Below, piece by piece: positions 17,341-26,613 of a stretch of 64,000 nt of DNA. The translations under genes and the position numbers were made by a program. Under the pieces are notes generated by a model. It was not told the origin of the DNA. It was given only the letters and a program-made list of their open reading frames with translations, and ran no database searches. Position 1 is the stretch's first letter; the number at the start of each line of letters is the position of its first letter. Origin of the DNA: CAILUG01 sp903844415 (GTDB lineage Bacteria > Pseudomonadota > Gammaproteobacteria > Pseudomonadales > Pseudohongiellaceae); NCBI GenBank assembly GCA_947477655.1, contig CANJTS010000002.1, positions 310,001 to 374,000 of the forward strand, read 5' to 3'.

Positions 17341-18852
17341 ATGAAAAAGAATTTTTTAAAATTTTTGACGCTTGCTGCTGTACTCACCACTCCTATCTTT
17401 TTTGCGCAAGATGTTTTTGCGCAAACAGTACCACCGCAAAGTCTTGTGCAGTTGGTCGAAGCACAAAAATTTGACGAGGCACTAAACCTAATTGCAGCTG
17501 GTACAGACATAAATATACCCTCTGTAGATGGCACTACTGCATTACATTGGGCAGCCCACTTTGGCAATGCAGCAGTCGCCCAGCGTTTGCTGCGTGCCGA
17601 AGCCGATGTGAATACTCGCAATGATTATGGATCCTCACCGCTGATGGAAGCTGCAACTGTGGGCGATGTTGAAATGTTGAAACTGTTGCTGGCTGCAGAT
17701 GCTGATGTAAATGCTACCAATCCAGAAGGTCAAAGTGCCCTCATGGCAGTTGCCAGAACAGGTAACTTGGCAGCGGCCGAACTGTTGCTGCAACAGGGTG
17801 CCGAAATTAATATTGCCGAAAACTGGGGCGGACAAACGGCCCTGATGTGGGCTGCTGCACGCCAACAGCCCGCGATGGTACAACTGCTGCTGGCCAATGG
17901 CGCAGACCCCGACCAACGTGCCATTGACAGGGATTGGGAGCGCCGCGTCACTGCCGAACCCCGCGTAAAAGAAATGCTCACGGGTGGATTTACTGCATTG
18001 CTTTACGCAGTGCGCGAAGACTGTTTGGATTGTGTTAAACAATTGCTTGCTGCAGGTGCGGATATAAATAAACCTGATCCTGATAACGTATCAGCCTTGG
18101 TTCTCGCCCTGCTCAACATGCGTTTTGATATTGCCAAATATTTAATCGAACAAGGAGCTGATGTTAACCAGTGGGATTATTGGGGCCGCACCCCACTTTA
18201 TGCTGTGGCGGATACCAACATTTTGCCGGCCAGTGTGCGTGGAGATTTGCCACCGGTCCAAAATACCAAAGGCATAGAAGTTGCCCGCTTGTTACTGGAA
18301 CGGGGTGCTAATCCTAACTATTTTCTGAAACTTTCAGTGCCGCCCCGAAACATTGTGAATGACCGTGGTGGTGACAATCCAGTGATGACCACTGGCTCAA
18401 CCCCTTTGCAACGTGCCGCTTACGGTTGTGACATCGAGATGATGCAGTTGTTACTGGAAAACGGTGCTGATCTGCAGTTGGCGAATGTCAATGGAGTTAG
18501 CCCAATGATTGCCCTGACGAATCCGGGTGGTAGCCGCAACAGAAACAAATCAGAAGCGACAGTGATGCAGGGCCTTACAGTACTGATGGCCGCAGGTGCT
18601 GATATCAATCAACAGGGCGGTCTTAACGGGGAAACGCCGCTGCACACTACCGTACGATTAAACTGGCCGGAAGTGGTTAAATTTCTAGTCGCAAAAGGTG
18701 CTGATTTGAACGCAAAAGACAAACGTGGGCTGATCCCTTTAGACTACGCCACCGGCAAAGCAGACAGTCAGTCATTTGGTAATTTCAATGTGGTAGGAGA
18801 ATTACCCGAGATGACTGTTCTGATTCAGGAGTTGATGGCAGCCAAACAATAA
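17341..18852 (+). CDS. Periplasmic ankyrin-repeat protein
   Basis: 503 residues from the ATG at 17341. This start gives a clear Sec signal peptide (MKKNFLKFLTLAAVL to FAQ); the ATG at 17278 would put 21 extra residues before it. The mature protein consists of ankyrin repeats, about nine or ten, recognisable as TALHWAAxxG, SPLMEAATVG, TALMWAAARQ, TPLQRAAYG and TPLHTTVRLN units, with an insertion between repeats 4 and 5. Ankyrin arrays bind other proteins, so it may scaffold the exported dehydrogenase/DUF1592/DUF1552 set that precedes it, which is inferred from position. The gene ends just before a strong terminator, making it the last gene of the unit. Confidence 0.88.
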   Translation: MKKNFLKFLTLAAVLTTPIFFAQDVFAQTVPPQSLVQLVEAQKFDEALNLIAAGTDINIPSVDGTTALHWAAHFGNAAVAQRLLRAEADVNTRNDYGSSPLMEAATVGDVEMLKLLLAADADVNATNPEGQSALMAVARTGNLAAAELLLQQGAEINIAENWGGQTALMWAAARQQPAMVQLLLANGADPDQRAIDRDWERRVTAEPRVKEMLTGGFTALLYAVREDCLDCVKQLLAAGADINKPDPDNVSALVLALLNMRFDIAKYLIEQGADVNQWDYWGRTPLYAVADTNILPASVRGDLPPVQNTKGIEVARLLLERGANPNYFLKLSVPPRNIVNDRGGDNPVMTTGSTPLQRAAYGCDIEMMQLLLENGADLQLANVNGVSPMIALTNPGGSRNRNKSEATVMQGLTVLMAAGADINQQGGLNGETPLHTTVRLNWPEVVKFLVAKGADLNAKDKRGLIPLDYATGKADSQSFGNFNVVGELPEMTVLIQELMAAKQ

Positions 18853-18870
18853 CAATCAATCAAGTTGACT

Positions 18871-18899
18871 AAGGGGTAGTCAAGTGACTGCCCCTTTTT
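18871..18899 (+). terminator. Rho-independent terminator after the ankyrin gene
   Basis: The stem AAGGGGTAGTC pairs with GACTGCCCCTT (one G-T wobble) around the loop AAGT, followed by a run of T. It starts 18 bases after the ankyrin stop codon and ends the plus-strand unit that begins at the MBL gene. It also contains the GTG at 18884 that would otherwise be the most upstream start of the next gene. Confidence 0.85.
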
Positions 18900-18928
18900 G
18901 TTTGTGGAGTATGCAGGTAGTGATTGAT

Positions 18929-19543
18929 ATGACAGACGAAAATAGCCGAGCAATGTTGTTTGCAGGCTTGGCCGCTACTTTGACCCAAAACGGATTTGTC
19001 GTGCTAGACAATATATTTCCGACCACGGTTGCTGATTCGCTGCGTTATGAATGTCGTAAGCAGAGTATGGAATCTTTCAAACCGGCGGGTACCGGCAGAA
19101 ATAGTAAGCACCAAGTGGATGAACAAGTTAGAGGTGATGCAATCGGCTGGATAACAGCAGCCACCCCGTCTTGTAGTGCTTATCTACAGTTTATGGAACA
19201 ACTTCGTGCCGTGTTAAATCAAGTTATGTACCTAGGTTTATTGGATTACGAGTGTCATTTCGCTCACTATGCTCCGGGCGCTTTTTATAAAAAACACGTA
19301 GATGCATTTGTTGGAGAGCGCAATCGTGCCCTTTCCACAATTTATTATTTGAATCCTGACTGGTCGTCAGCAGATGCAGGAGAATTGGTGCTGTATACAC
19401 CAGATGGTTTGCAAAAAATTGCTACAGTATTACCTACGTTCAATCGTATGGTGATTTTTTTATCGGAACAGTTTCCGCACGAAGTCTTACCAACCCAATG
19501 CTCCCGATACAGTCTCACAGGCTGGTTCAGAGTGAAGTCATAG
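18929..19543 (+). CDS. 2OG-Fe(II) oxygenase (prolyl 4-hydroxylase-like)
   Basis: 204 residues from the ATG at 18929; an ATG at 18911 is possible, and the GTG at 18884 sits inside a terminator. The Fe(II) triad is visible as H123-x-D125 (KKHVDAF) and H184 (FPHEVLP), with Arg193 (SRYSLTGWF) placed to hold 2-oxoglutarate. The order HxD...H...R over about 70 residues is that of 2OG-FeII_Oxy_3 proteins such as prolyl hydroxylases and PiuC-like enzymes. It is cytosolic, with no signal peptide. Its substrate is not indicated by the neighbours, which are rRNA-modifying enzymes, although hydroxylation of a translation component is a possibility. Confidence 0.85.
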   Translation: MTDENSRAMLFAGLAATLTQNGFVVLDNIFPTTVADSLRYECRKQSMESFKPAGTGRNSKHQVDEQVRGDAIGWITAATPSCSAYLQFMEQLRAVLNQVMYLGLLDYECHFAHYAPGAFYKKHVDAFVGERNRALSTIYYLNPDWSSADAGELVLYTPDGLQKIATVLPTFNRMVIFLSEQFPHEVLPTQCSRYSLTGWFRVKS

Positions 19544-19758
19544 GTTTAGCCCATGTGTAATGCGAGTGGATTGTTTTTTTATGAAGTATTTTTAAATTTG
19601 TAAATTACAAACACGTCGCTATCAACTATGACCCGTCAAATTCAAACAGAGCCACTTACGTTTTTTCCAACAGTTTTACTTGTACAAGGTTAAAATGCTT
19701 TTTTCTTAACCACCAAATCCAGCAGTAAAACATGAAGTTAATTACCTCTCCCCAGATT

Positions 19759-20445
19759 ATGCGGCTTGATCGCTTTGTCAGCCACAGCGCCACCTTGTCA
19801 CGTTCGCAAGTAAAAAGATTATTACACGCAGACCAGATTGATATTGATGGGGTTATCGAGCGTGATCCAGGTGTCATGGTGAGCGAAGACAACAAAGTAT
19901 CGCTACAGGGGAAAATATTATGCTGGCCCAGGCCACATTATGTGATGCTGAACAAACCGGCGGGCTATATTTGTTCAACTGAAGACGCCGGTTATCCAGT
20001 TGTCTCCAGTTTAATTGAGCAGCCCTGGGGCGCAGCTCTCCACAGTGCCGGTCGTCTTGATGTCGATACTACGGGTCTGGTTTTACTTACCAGCGATGGT
20101 GACTGGAGCCATGCGCTGACCAGTCCACGCCGTAGCTGCTTAAAAACCTATCTAGTGGGTTTGAAACATCCGCTGTCTGTAGACATAACTCAGCGTTTTG
20201 CTGAAGGACTGATGCTCAACGGTGAGAACAAACTTACACTGCCCGCGCAATTTGTTGTGCTTGGTACTCACACCGCACGAGTGAGTGTTCAGGAGGGGCG
20301 TTATCATCAAGTCAAACGTATGTTCGCAGCGTGCAGCAATCGCGTATTAACCCTACACAGGGAAAGCATTGGCAACATTACACTCGATCCTGAGCTGTTA
20401 CCCGGTGCATGGCGCGAGCTCACCCCTACAGAAGTGGAGAATTAG
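19759..20445 (+). CDS. rsuA: 16S rRNA pseudouridine synthase, RsuA family
   Basis: 228 residues from the ATG at 19759 (MRLDRFV), which matches the usual RsuA start and length; an in-frame ATG at 19732 would add nine residues, and neither has a strong ribosome-binding site. Residues 1-50 form an S4 RNA-binding domain. The catalytic motif GRLDVDTTGL has the active-site Asp at about residue 101, and the family motif KPAGYICST lies before it. RsuA makes pseudouridine 516 in 16S rRNA. The assignment to RsuA rather than RluE/RluB relies on the short C-terminus and S4 domain. It precedes the rsmC-like gene by 4 bases, so two small-subunit rRNA modifiers appear coupled. Confidence 0.85.
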   Translation: MRLDRFVSHSATLSRSQVKRLLHADQIDIDGVIERDPGVMVSEDNKVSLQGKILCWPRPHYVMLNKPAGYICSTEDAGYPVVSSLIEQPWGAALHSAGRLDVDTTGLVLLTSDGDWSHALTSPRRSCLKTYLVGLKHPLSVDITQRFAEGLMLNGENKLTLPAQFVVLGTHTARVSVQEGRYHQVKRMFAACSNRVLTLHRESIGNITLDPELLPGAWRELTPTEVEN

Positions 20446-20449
20446 GCAT

Positions 20450-21511
20450 ATGAGTGATAACGCTCTGCAAGAATTATTGCAGCATTACATGGATATGGAT
20501 GCTTCTGCACTGACCCTACCTACGCTGATTGTGCTGGATGAAAATGCTGGAGAACTGCCCGCTAATCCTTTCCAGGATGTGTTGACGCTGACTAACCGTA
20601 TAGATGTTTGTAACACTTTAAGACAGTTGCAATGGCCTTGTGAATTCAACGATTTTGTATTTGATAGCAATATGAAGGCCGGACGGCAACGCGCTCTTTA
20701 TCGTATTTCCAAGGAAAAACTTGTTGTTGAACATGTGCTGCAATCGTTGTGGCACTTGTTGCCTGTAGGTGGTGAGCTGTATTGCGCTGGTTATAAAAAT
20801 GAAGGTATCAAGACTTTTGCCAAACGTATAGTGGAGGCATGGGACTGTGCTATGACTTTGGAACGCGGTAGGGGCAATTTACATATCTATCGTTTTACTA
20901 AAGCCACGACTACAACAATTGCTCTCAATGACAGCGATTACCATGCCCTACACAAAATTGCAGATTGGCAAGGAAATCCGGTGTTTTCCAAACCAGGCGT
21001 GTTTGCTTGGGATCGATTGGATGAAGGCAGCAACTTTTTGCTTGAGCATCTGCCAGATTTCTTGCGCAAGTATGACCATACTCGTCAAAAGGCGCTGGAT
21101 CTTGGTTGTGGTTATGGATTACTGACTCTCGCTCTCTTGCAAGCGGGTTGTCAGCATGTGGTGGCTACTGACAACAATGCAGCGGCCTTATTGGCTTGTA
21201 ATTTTAGTTTGCAACAAGGTTCTTATGCGCAGCAAGCGACTGTTGTGGCTGCTGACTGTGGTGACATAGTCACAGATGGAAAATTTGACCTGCTAGTGTG
21301 TAACCCGCCTTTCCATCAGGGCTTTGGTGTAGAGCAAGATATGACTGATCGTTTTCTGCAGGCTGCCAAACGGCTACTCAATAAACGCGGGCGGGCATTT
21401 TTCGTGGTAAACACATTTATTCCACTAGAACGAAAAGCAAAGGCATTGTTCTCTGAAGTTCATACAGTAGCTGACAATCGCCGTTACAAACTGGTGGTAT
21501 TGCAAAAATAA
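20450..21511 (+). CDS. rsmC: 16S rRNA guanine-N2 methyltransferase, RsmC/RlmG family
   Basis: 353 residues from the ATG at 20450, preceded by GGAG and only four bases after rsuA; a longer frame starting at 20369 overlaps rsuA and is rejected. The N-terminal half is the non-catalytic pseudo-methyltransferase domain of this family. The C-terminal half has the SAM motif LDLGCGYGLL and the catalytic NPPFHQGFG. These features are shared by RsmC (G1207 of 16S rRNA) and RlmG (G1835 of 23S rRNA). Pairing with an RsuA-type enzyme makes RsmC the better guess, but the two are hard to separate by eye. Confidence 0.82.
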   Translation: MSDNALQELLQHYMDMDASALTLPTLIVLDENAGELPANPFQDVLTLTNRIDVCNTLRQLQWPCEFNDFVFDSNMKAGRQRALYRISKEKLVVEHVLQSLWHLLPVGGELYCAGYKNEGIKTFAKRIVEAWDCAMTLERGRGNLHIYRFTKATTTTIALNDSDYHALHKIADWQGNPVFSKPGVFAWDRLDEGSNFLLEHLPDFLRKYDHTRQKALDLGCGYGLLTLALLQAGCQHVVATDNNAAALLACNFSLQQGSYAQQATVVAADCGDIVTDGKFDLLVCNPPFHQGFGVEQDMTDRFLQAAKRLLNKRGRAFFVVNTFIPLERKAKALFSEVHTVADNRRYKLVVLQK

Positions 21512-21554
21512 ATATTTTAGAACAAATTGCGAGTTCTCAATTGAGGTCTTAGTC

Positions 21555-23072
21555 ATGAAAAAATACATTGCTGTTGCTTCTGCTGGGTTGGTAATGCTGA
21601 TGTTTGCCTTACCTGTTTTTGCCGCGACTTGTACAAGCCTGAGTTCATTGACACTTGCTAACACCACTATTGTTAGTGCCGAGCTTGTGAACGCCGGTGC
21701 ATTCTCGTTACCGGTACCGGCAGGTGGTCGTTCTGATGCTGCTAATGCGTTTGCCGATTTGCCTGCCTTTTGCCGGGTGTTAGCAACAATTAAACCTAGC
21801 AGTGATTCGGATATCAAGATTGAAGTATGGTTGCCCGCAAACGACTGGAATGGAAAATTTCAAGGGGTAGGTAACGGGGCATGGCTAGGGTCAATTTCAA
21901 CTGCAGCGTTGGCCGATGCTCTGCGCCATGGTTACGCTACGGCTAGCACCGACACAGGACATACTGGGGGGAGCGCGAGTTTCGCACTTGGACACCCGGA
22001 AAAAATTATCGATTATGGTTACCGTGCAGTGCACGAAATGACACTTGCAGCCAAAGCGCTCACCACAGCTTTTTATGAGAAAGATGCTCAATTTTCTTAC
22101 TTTGTGGGGTGTTCTGCTGGAGGCAAACAGGCTATGAAAGAAGTTCAGATGTTCCCTGCCGACTATGACGGGGTTGTCGCTGGTTCGCCAGGTCTAAACT
22201 GGTCTGGACGTGCGTTGCAAACTATTTGGGTAGGTCAGGCGGTAAGAACTTCGGCAGATAGTGCCATCCCCCGCGAAAAATTTGCTGCACTAAACGCGGC
22301 AGCACTGGCAGCGTGTGATGGCAATGATGGTGTTATGGACGCTGTTATCGAGAACCCACTACAGTGCCACTTCGATCCTGTAGTCTTGCAGTGTGCGGGA
22401 GCAGATTCACTTGCCTGTCTCACTGCTGCGCAAGTAGAAACAGCCCGTAAGATTTACGCACCAGTAACCAACAGCCGTACCCAACAAGTACAAGTTGCGG
22501 GCCTGTCGCCAGGCAGTGAATTAGGTTGGTCTACGATGGCAGGGGCACAGCCTTTTCCGCCAGGCGTGGACTTGTTTAAGTACGTTGTGTTTGGCGATGC
22601 CGAGTGGGACTTCACCACTTTGAATTGGGACAGCGATATCGACACTACCGTGAATGCCAGTGTCGATATGGATGCGATGAATCCAGACTTACAAGCGTAC
22701 TTCGATCGCGGTGGAAAAATTATTTCTTATCATGGTTGGGCGGATCCGCAAATCTCACCCGGCAGTACAGTTGCGTATTATCAGACAGTACTCGAACACA
22801 TGGGAGGCAGCAGTAAAGTTCAAGAAAACTATCGGTTGTTTATGGTGCCAGGAATGAATCATTGCGGCGGCGGCACGGGAACCAATACTTTCGACATGCT
22901 TACCGCGCTGGAAAATTGGGTTGAACATCAGCAGACTCCAAACCAAATCAACGCTGCTCTTGAGGTCGATGCACTTACCATACGCACACGACCACTTTGT
23001 TCCTTTCCCCAACAAGCAACCTACAACGGGGCAGGCAGTACTGATGAAGCAATAAATTTCAGCTGCCAATAA
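21555..23072 (+). CDS. Tannase/feruloyl esterase family protein, secreted
   Basis: 505 residues with a Sec signal peptide ending near FAA (residue 24) and a GAGG ribosome-binding site. The nucleophile motif GCSAGG places the catalytic Ser at 187 next to Cys186. Later come an Asp in HGWADPQI and a His in MNHCGGG, again beside a Cys. This CS-D-HC arrangement, in which the two cysteines bridge the Ser and His, is the hallmark of tannase-family esterases, which hydrolyse gallate or hydroxycinnamate esters. The protein acts outside the cytoplasm. A LigJ-like enzyme of aromatic ring-fission pathways lies about 4.4 kb downstream, a weak link. No transport gene for aromatics is adjacent. Confidence 0.88.
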   Translation: MKKYIAVASAGLVMLMFALPVFAATCTSLSSLTLANTTIVSAELVNAGAFSLPVPAGGRSDAANAFADLPAFCRVLATIKPSSDSDIKIEVWLPANDWNGKFQGVGNGAWLGSISTAALADALRHGYATASTDTGHTGGSASFALGHPEKIIDYGYRAVHEMTLAAKALTTAFYEKDAQFSYFVGCSAGGKQAMKEVQMFPADYDGVVAGSPGLNWSGRALQTIWVGQAVRTSADSAIPREKFAALNAAALAACDGNDGVMDAVIENPLQCHFDPVVLQCAGADSLACLTAAQVETARKIYAPVTNSRTQQVQVAGLSPGSELGWSTMAGAQPFPPGVDLFKYVVFGDAEWDFTTLNWDSDIDTTVNASVDMDAMNPDLQAYFDRGGKIISYHGWADPQISPGSTVAYYQTVLEHMGGSSKVQENYRLFMVPGMNHCGGGTGTNTFDMLTALENWVEHQQTPNQINAALEVDALTIRTRPLCSFPQQATYNGAGSTDEAINFSCQ

Positions 23073-23133
23073 AAATATTAGAAATTTTGATGTTCCTGCG
23101 AATAATATTTAACTGAGGTTTGATGTTACTAAT

Positions 23134-24819
23134 ATGCATGTTGGTCAACAGGAAAAAAATTCACAATATTTTCGTCCACGTTTACTTACTGCCCTGCGTG
23201 GTTATAACCGCAGTCGTTTTACCTCGGACATTACAGCAGGTATCACGGTTGGGGTGATTGCTTTGCCGCTGGCCATTGCGTTTGCGATTGCCTCAGGTGC
23301 CAAACCAGAAGCAGGTATCTTTACTGCCATTATTGCCGGTTTCATCATTTCCGCACTTGGGGGGTCAAGGGTGCAGATCAGTGGACCCACTGGCGCTTTC
23401 ATCGTTATTGTATACGGCATCATCACGCAGTACGGTTACGCTAATCTACTCATTTGCACCATCATGGCAGGGTGTATGTTGTTTATAATGGGTCTATTGC
23501 GGCTTGGTTCACTTATCAAATTTTTTCCGCGCCCACTCATCATCGGGTTTACCAGTGGTATTGCTGTACTGATCATTTTTAGTCAGGTGAAGGATTTTTT
23601 AGGTCTTGAAACCGAAGCACTTCCTGCCGAATTTTTCGCCAAATGCGCTGCGCTTTTTCAAGGCTTTCCCACTTTTGATTTGGTCACCTTTTTGTTGGCA
23701 TCTGCTTCGGTGTTGTTGCTCTGGTTTTATCCGACTGCTTGGTCACAAAAACTGCCCGCACCTATTATCACATTGATCCTTGGTTCTTTGGTCGTGGCTA
23801 TTTTCAAGCTGCCGGTGGAGACCATTGGTACTCGTTTTGGTGGTATTGCACAAGGATGGCCGGCGTTTGATGTTCCAGAATTTAACCTCTCCACGCTGCG
23901 TTATCTGATGTCGCCCGCAATGACTATAGCTCTGCTTGGTGCGATCGAATCCTTATTTTCGGCGGCAGTAGCAGACGGCATGATTGATGATAAGCACGAT
24001 CCGAATCAAGAGCTAATTGCACAAGGCATTGCAAACATTATTACACCATTTTTTGGTGGTTTACCTGCTACCGGAGCCATAGCACGCACGGCGGCTAATG
24101 TCCGTTGTGGCGCTAGCAGTCCTATCTCTGGCATGGTGCACGCGCTCACTTTACTCATTATCGTGATGCTTGCTGCTCCACTTGCTCAACACATTCCACT
24201 TGCCACGCTGGCAGCAATATTACTCATTGTCGCCATTAATATGGGAGAGTGGCGCAGCCTTACAAATTTAGAGTTATATCCAAAAAGTGATAGTGCGGTA
24301 TTGGTTATTACCTTCTTGTTTACAGTAATTTTTGATCTGACTGTGGCCGTTGAATTCGGCATGTTAGTAGCCATCTTTCTCTTCATCAGACGTATCACAG
24401 TGCTTACTCATGTCAGCGTGGTTGATGAACCTCTATTAGAAGAAGATAGCGTCGGGAGAGTGCAGAGCATTCTTATACCTGAGGGCGTATTGATCTACCG
24501 AATTTTTGGGGCCATGTTTTTTGGTGTGGCGGACAAACTGGAAACTGTTCTGGATAGTCTCCATTCTGATCTTGAAATATTGATACTTAAGATGAATGAG
24601 GTCATTAGTATCGATGCCACAGCCCTGCACACACTGGAGCTGTTACAAACCAAATTACGCAATCATAAAAAACATTTAATTTTGTGTGGCCCTCATACTC
24701 AACCTTATGCGCTCTTGTTTAAGGTGGGCTTCTTAAAAAAAATTGGTGAAGAAAATGTTACAGCGAACATACAAGAAGCGTTGTCACGCGCGCGCGAAAT
24801 TCAAAGGTCTACTGGTTAA
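23134..24819 (+). CDS. SulP family anion transporter with STAS domain
   Basis: 561 residues. About 10-14 membrane helices occupy residues 30-430, with the family segment GGSRVQISGPTGAF near residue 70 and a GLPATGAIARTAANVR loop near residue 305. A cytoplasmic STAS domain follows (about 445-555; SIDATALHTLELL), related to anti-sigma-factor antagonists and thought to regulate transport. SulP proteins carry sulfate, bicarbonate, molybdate or other anions. It ends 52 bases from the convergent modC gene, so a molybdate or sulfate role is conceivable, but the substrate is not readable. No terminator is obvious between the two converging genes. Confidence 0.88.
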   Translation: MHVGQQEKNSQYFRPRLLTALRGYNRSRFTSDITAGITVGVIALPLAIAFAIASGAKPEAGIFTAIIAGFIISALGGSRVQISGPTGAFIVIVYGIITQYGYANLLICTIMAGCMLFIMGLLRLGSLIKFFPRPLIIGFTSGIAVLIIFSQVKDFLGLETEALPAEFFAKCAALFQGFPTFDLVTFLLASASVLLLWFYPTAWSQKLPAPIITLILGSLVVAIFKLPVETIGTRFGGIAQGWPAFDVPEFNLSTLRYLMSPAMTIALLGAIESLFSAAVADGMIDDKHDPNQELIAQGIANIITPFFGGLPATGAIARTAANVRCGASSPISGMVHALTLLIIVMLAAPLAQHIPLATLAAILLIVAINMGEWRSLTNLELYPKSDSAVLVITFLFTVIFDLTVAVEFGMLVAIFLFIRRITVLTHVSVVDEPLLEEDSVGRVQSILIPEGVLIYRIFGAMFFGVADKLETVLDSLHSDLEILILKMNEVISIDATALHTLELLQTKLRNHKKHLILCGPHTQPYALLFKVGFLKKIGEENVTANIQEALSRAREIQRSTG

Positions 24820-24871
24820 CATTTATTGGTAGTAAAACTTTATTGTAAAGATGCAGATTTGATGCTGAATT

Positions 24872-25936
24872 TTATTGTGAAAGCGCCACACTCTTAATTT
24901 GCGCGAATACTTTCTGATCCGTTTTTAAACCCAGCAAGTCCTTTGATTTTCGGGTAATGCGAGCCAGTAATTGGGAGCCGGCAAGATTCAACAGTATGGT
25001 GTCCTGCGCTGCTGAGTAGGGAAATATCTGCTCGATGGTGACAGGAAAGATATTAAGGATGCTGGTGTCATGTTGAGCGGCGAGGGTGATGCTGACATCC
25101 TGCGCCAGAATTCGTACACGCACTGAAGTTCCAGGTGCCAGCGGTTTGCCGCTGACACTGATGGTCTGACCACACAACTGTAAAGATAGCAGGTGATAGT
25201 GGGCATCGTAGGAGTTGACCGTGGCAGTAAGAAGAGACTCTGCTTCTTGTCGATGGGCCAGAGTCAGTTCTGGATTGGTTAACATTTCAATAATATTGCC
25301 ACACTTCGCAGCGCCTGATTTATCTAGCAACACCAGATTATCAGCTAATTGCGCAACTTCATCTGCAGCGTGACTGACATACAGCAGAGGTATACCCAGT
25401 TCGCTGATCAGTGCTTTTAATTGCGGTAAAAAATCCTGTTTGAAAGTTTGATCCAGGGCTGCGAGTGGTTCATCCATAAGCAACAGTTTAGGCAAGATGG
25501 CAAGCGCACGCGCAATGGCTACTTTTTGTCGTTCTCCGCCTGACAATTGTGATGGCCTGCGGGTAAGCAAATTCTGCAGTTGCAACAGTGTGATGATGTG
25601 ATCCACCGCTGCCTTGGTGTTGCTTGCCCTTGATGTACCGTACTGTATATTTTCCTCAACACTTAAATGGGTAAACAGATTGTCTTCCTGAAATACATAC
25701 CCAACCCCTCTTTTGTGAACAGCGGTAAAATTGTGGTGATCCTGCCACATCTGATCTGCAAAATTAACCAATCCACCAACATGCCGGTCGAGACCAGCAA
25801 TAGCGCGGAGCAGACTAGTTTTACCAGTGCCGGAAGCGCCAAACACAGCAGTCACTCCTTGCAAGGGAATGCTGAGATCAACATTAAGCGCAAAGTTACC
25901 TTTGCGAATGGGTAGATTGAGGTTGAGTGTGCTCAC
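24872..25936 (-). CDS. modC: Molybdate ABC transporter ATP-binding protein ModC
   Basis: 354 residues. The ATPase domain has Walker A GASGTGKTS at about 33-41, the signature LSGGE and Walker B LLLMDEP. A C-terminal TOBE/Mop domain (about 290-350), as in molybdate and sulfate ATPases, may sense molybdate and gate transport. The start overlaps the end of modB by four bases (ATGA), so translation is coupled. It energises molybdate import with ModA and ModB. Being last in the operon, it faces the SulP gene tail-to-tail. Confidence 0.92.
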   Translation of the reverse strand: MSTLNLNLPIRKGNFALNVDLSIPLQGVTAVFGASGTGKTSLLRAIAGLDRHVGGLVNFADQMWQDHHNFTAVHKRGVGYVFQEDNLFTHLSVEENIQYGTSRASNTKAAVDHIITLLQLQNLLTRRPSQLSGGERQKVAIARALAILPKLLLMDEPLAALDQTFKQDFLPQLKALISELGIPLLYVSHAADEVAQLADNLVLLDKSGAAKCGNIIEMLTNPELTLAHRQEAESLLTATVNSYDAHYHLLSLQLCGQTISVSGKPLAPGTSVRVRILAQDVSITLAAQHDTSILNIFPVTIEQIFPYSAAQDTILLNLAGSQLLARITRKSKDLLGLKTDQKVFAQIKSVALSQ

Positions 25937-26613
25937 ATGCTGGCCACTCGCATGCGGCCACGCAACCCATACACGGTCAGCAACATGAAGAAGGATAGAA
26001 TCAACAGAGCAGCAGATAACAAATGCGCTTGCACATATTCAAGGCTTTCCACATGGCCATAAATTGCAATGGACAGTACCTGGGTTTCGCCAGGAATATT
26101 GCCACCGAGCATCAGCACTACACCAAACTCACCTAGCGTATGGGCAAAGCCCAACATTGATGCAGTGATAAATCCACTTTTTGCCAAGGGCAAAACTATG
26201 GTCAGAAAACGATCGAGTCCACCGGCACGCAAAGTAGCGGCAACTTCCAGTGGACGTTTACCAATGTTGTGAAAGGTGTCCTGCAGTGGTTGCACGACAA
26301 ACGGCAAGGAATAAATCACCGAGCCAATGACCAGTCCTGTAAAAGTAAAAGCCAAAGGTTCGCCGCCCAGTGTCTGCATAAAACTGCCGACAAAACCGCG
26401 TGGACCTAACGCCAGCAATAAATAAAATCCGAGCACGGTGGGGGGTAATACCAATGGCATCGCAATCAAGGTTTCAAGCAGAAATTTAAATCGCCATTGT
26501 GTACGTGCCAACCACCACGCTAGCGGAGTGCCCAGCACTAACAAAATTGCTGTAGTACATAAAGCGAGTTGCAGAGTGAGCAGCAGAGCAGTGAGGTCGG
26601 CTTGGGTTAACAT
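25933..26613 (-). CDS. modB: Molybdate ABC transporter permease ModB
   Basis: 226 residues with five or six predicted membrane helices and the family features PLVLPPTVLGFYLL near residue 55 and the EAA-type loop EVAATLRAGGLDRFLTIVLP around residue 125. This is the usual ModB length. The start shares one base with the modA stop (TGATG) and its end overlaps the modC start by four bases, giving a tightly coupled modABC operon. It forms the channel that passes molybdate from ModA into the cytoplasm. Confidence 0.92.
   Translation of the reverse strand: MLTQADLTALLLTLQLALCTTAILLVLGTPLAWWLARTQWRFKFLLETLIAMPLVLPPTVLGFYLLLALGPRGFVGSFMQTLGGEPLAFTFTGLVIGSVIYSLPFVVQPLQDTFHNIGKRPLEVAATLRAGGLDRFLTIVLPLAKSGFITASMLGFAHTLGEFGVVLMLGGNIPGETQVLSIAIYGHVESLEYVQAHLLSAALLILSFFMLLTVYGLRGRMRVASM

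Noticed and set aside
18884..18928. Upstream GTG start for the 2OG oxygenase
   Set aside because: The GTG is within the ankyrin-gene terminator hairpin.
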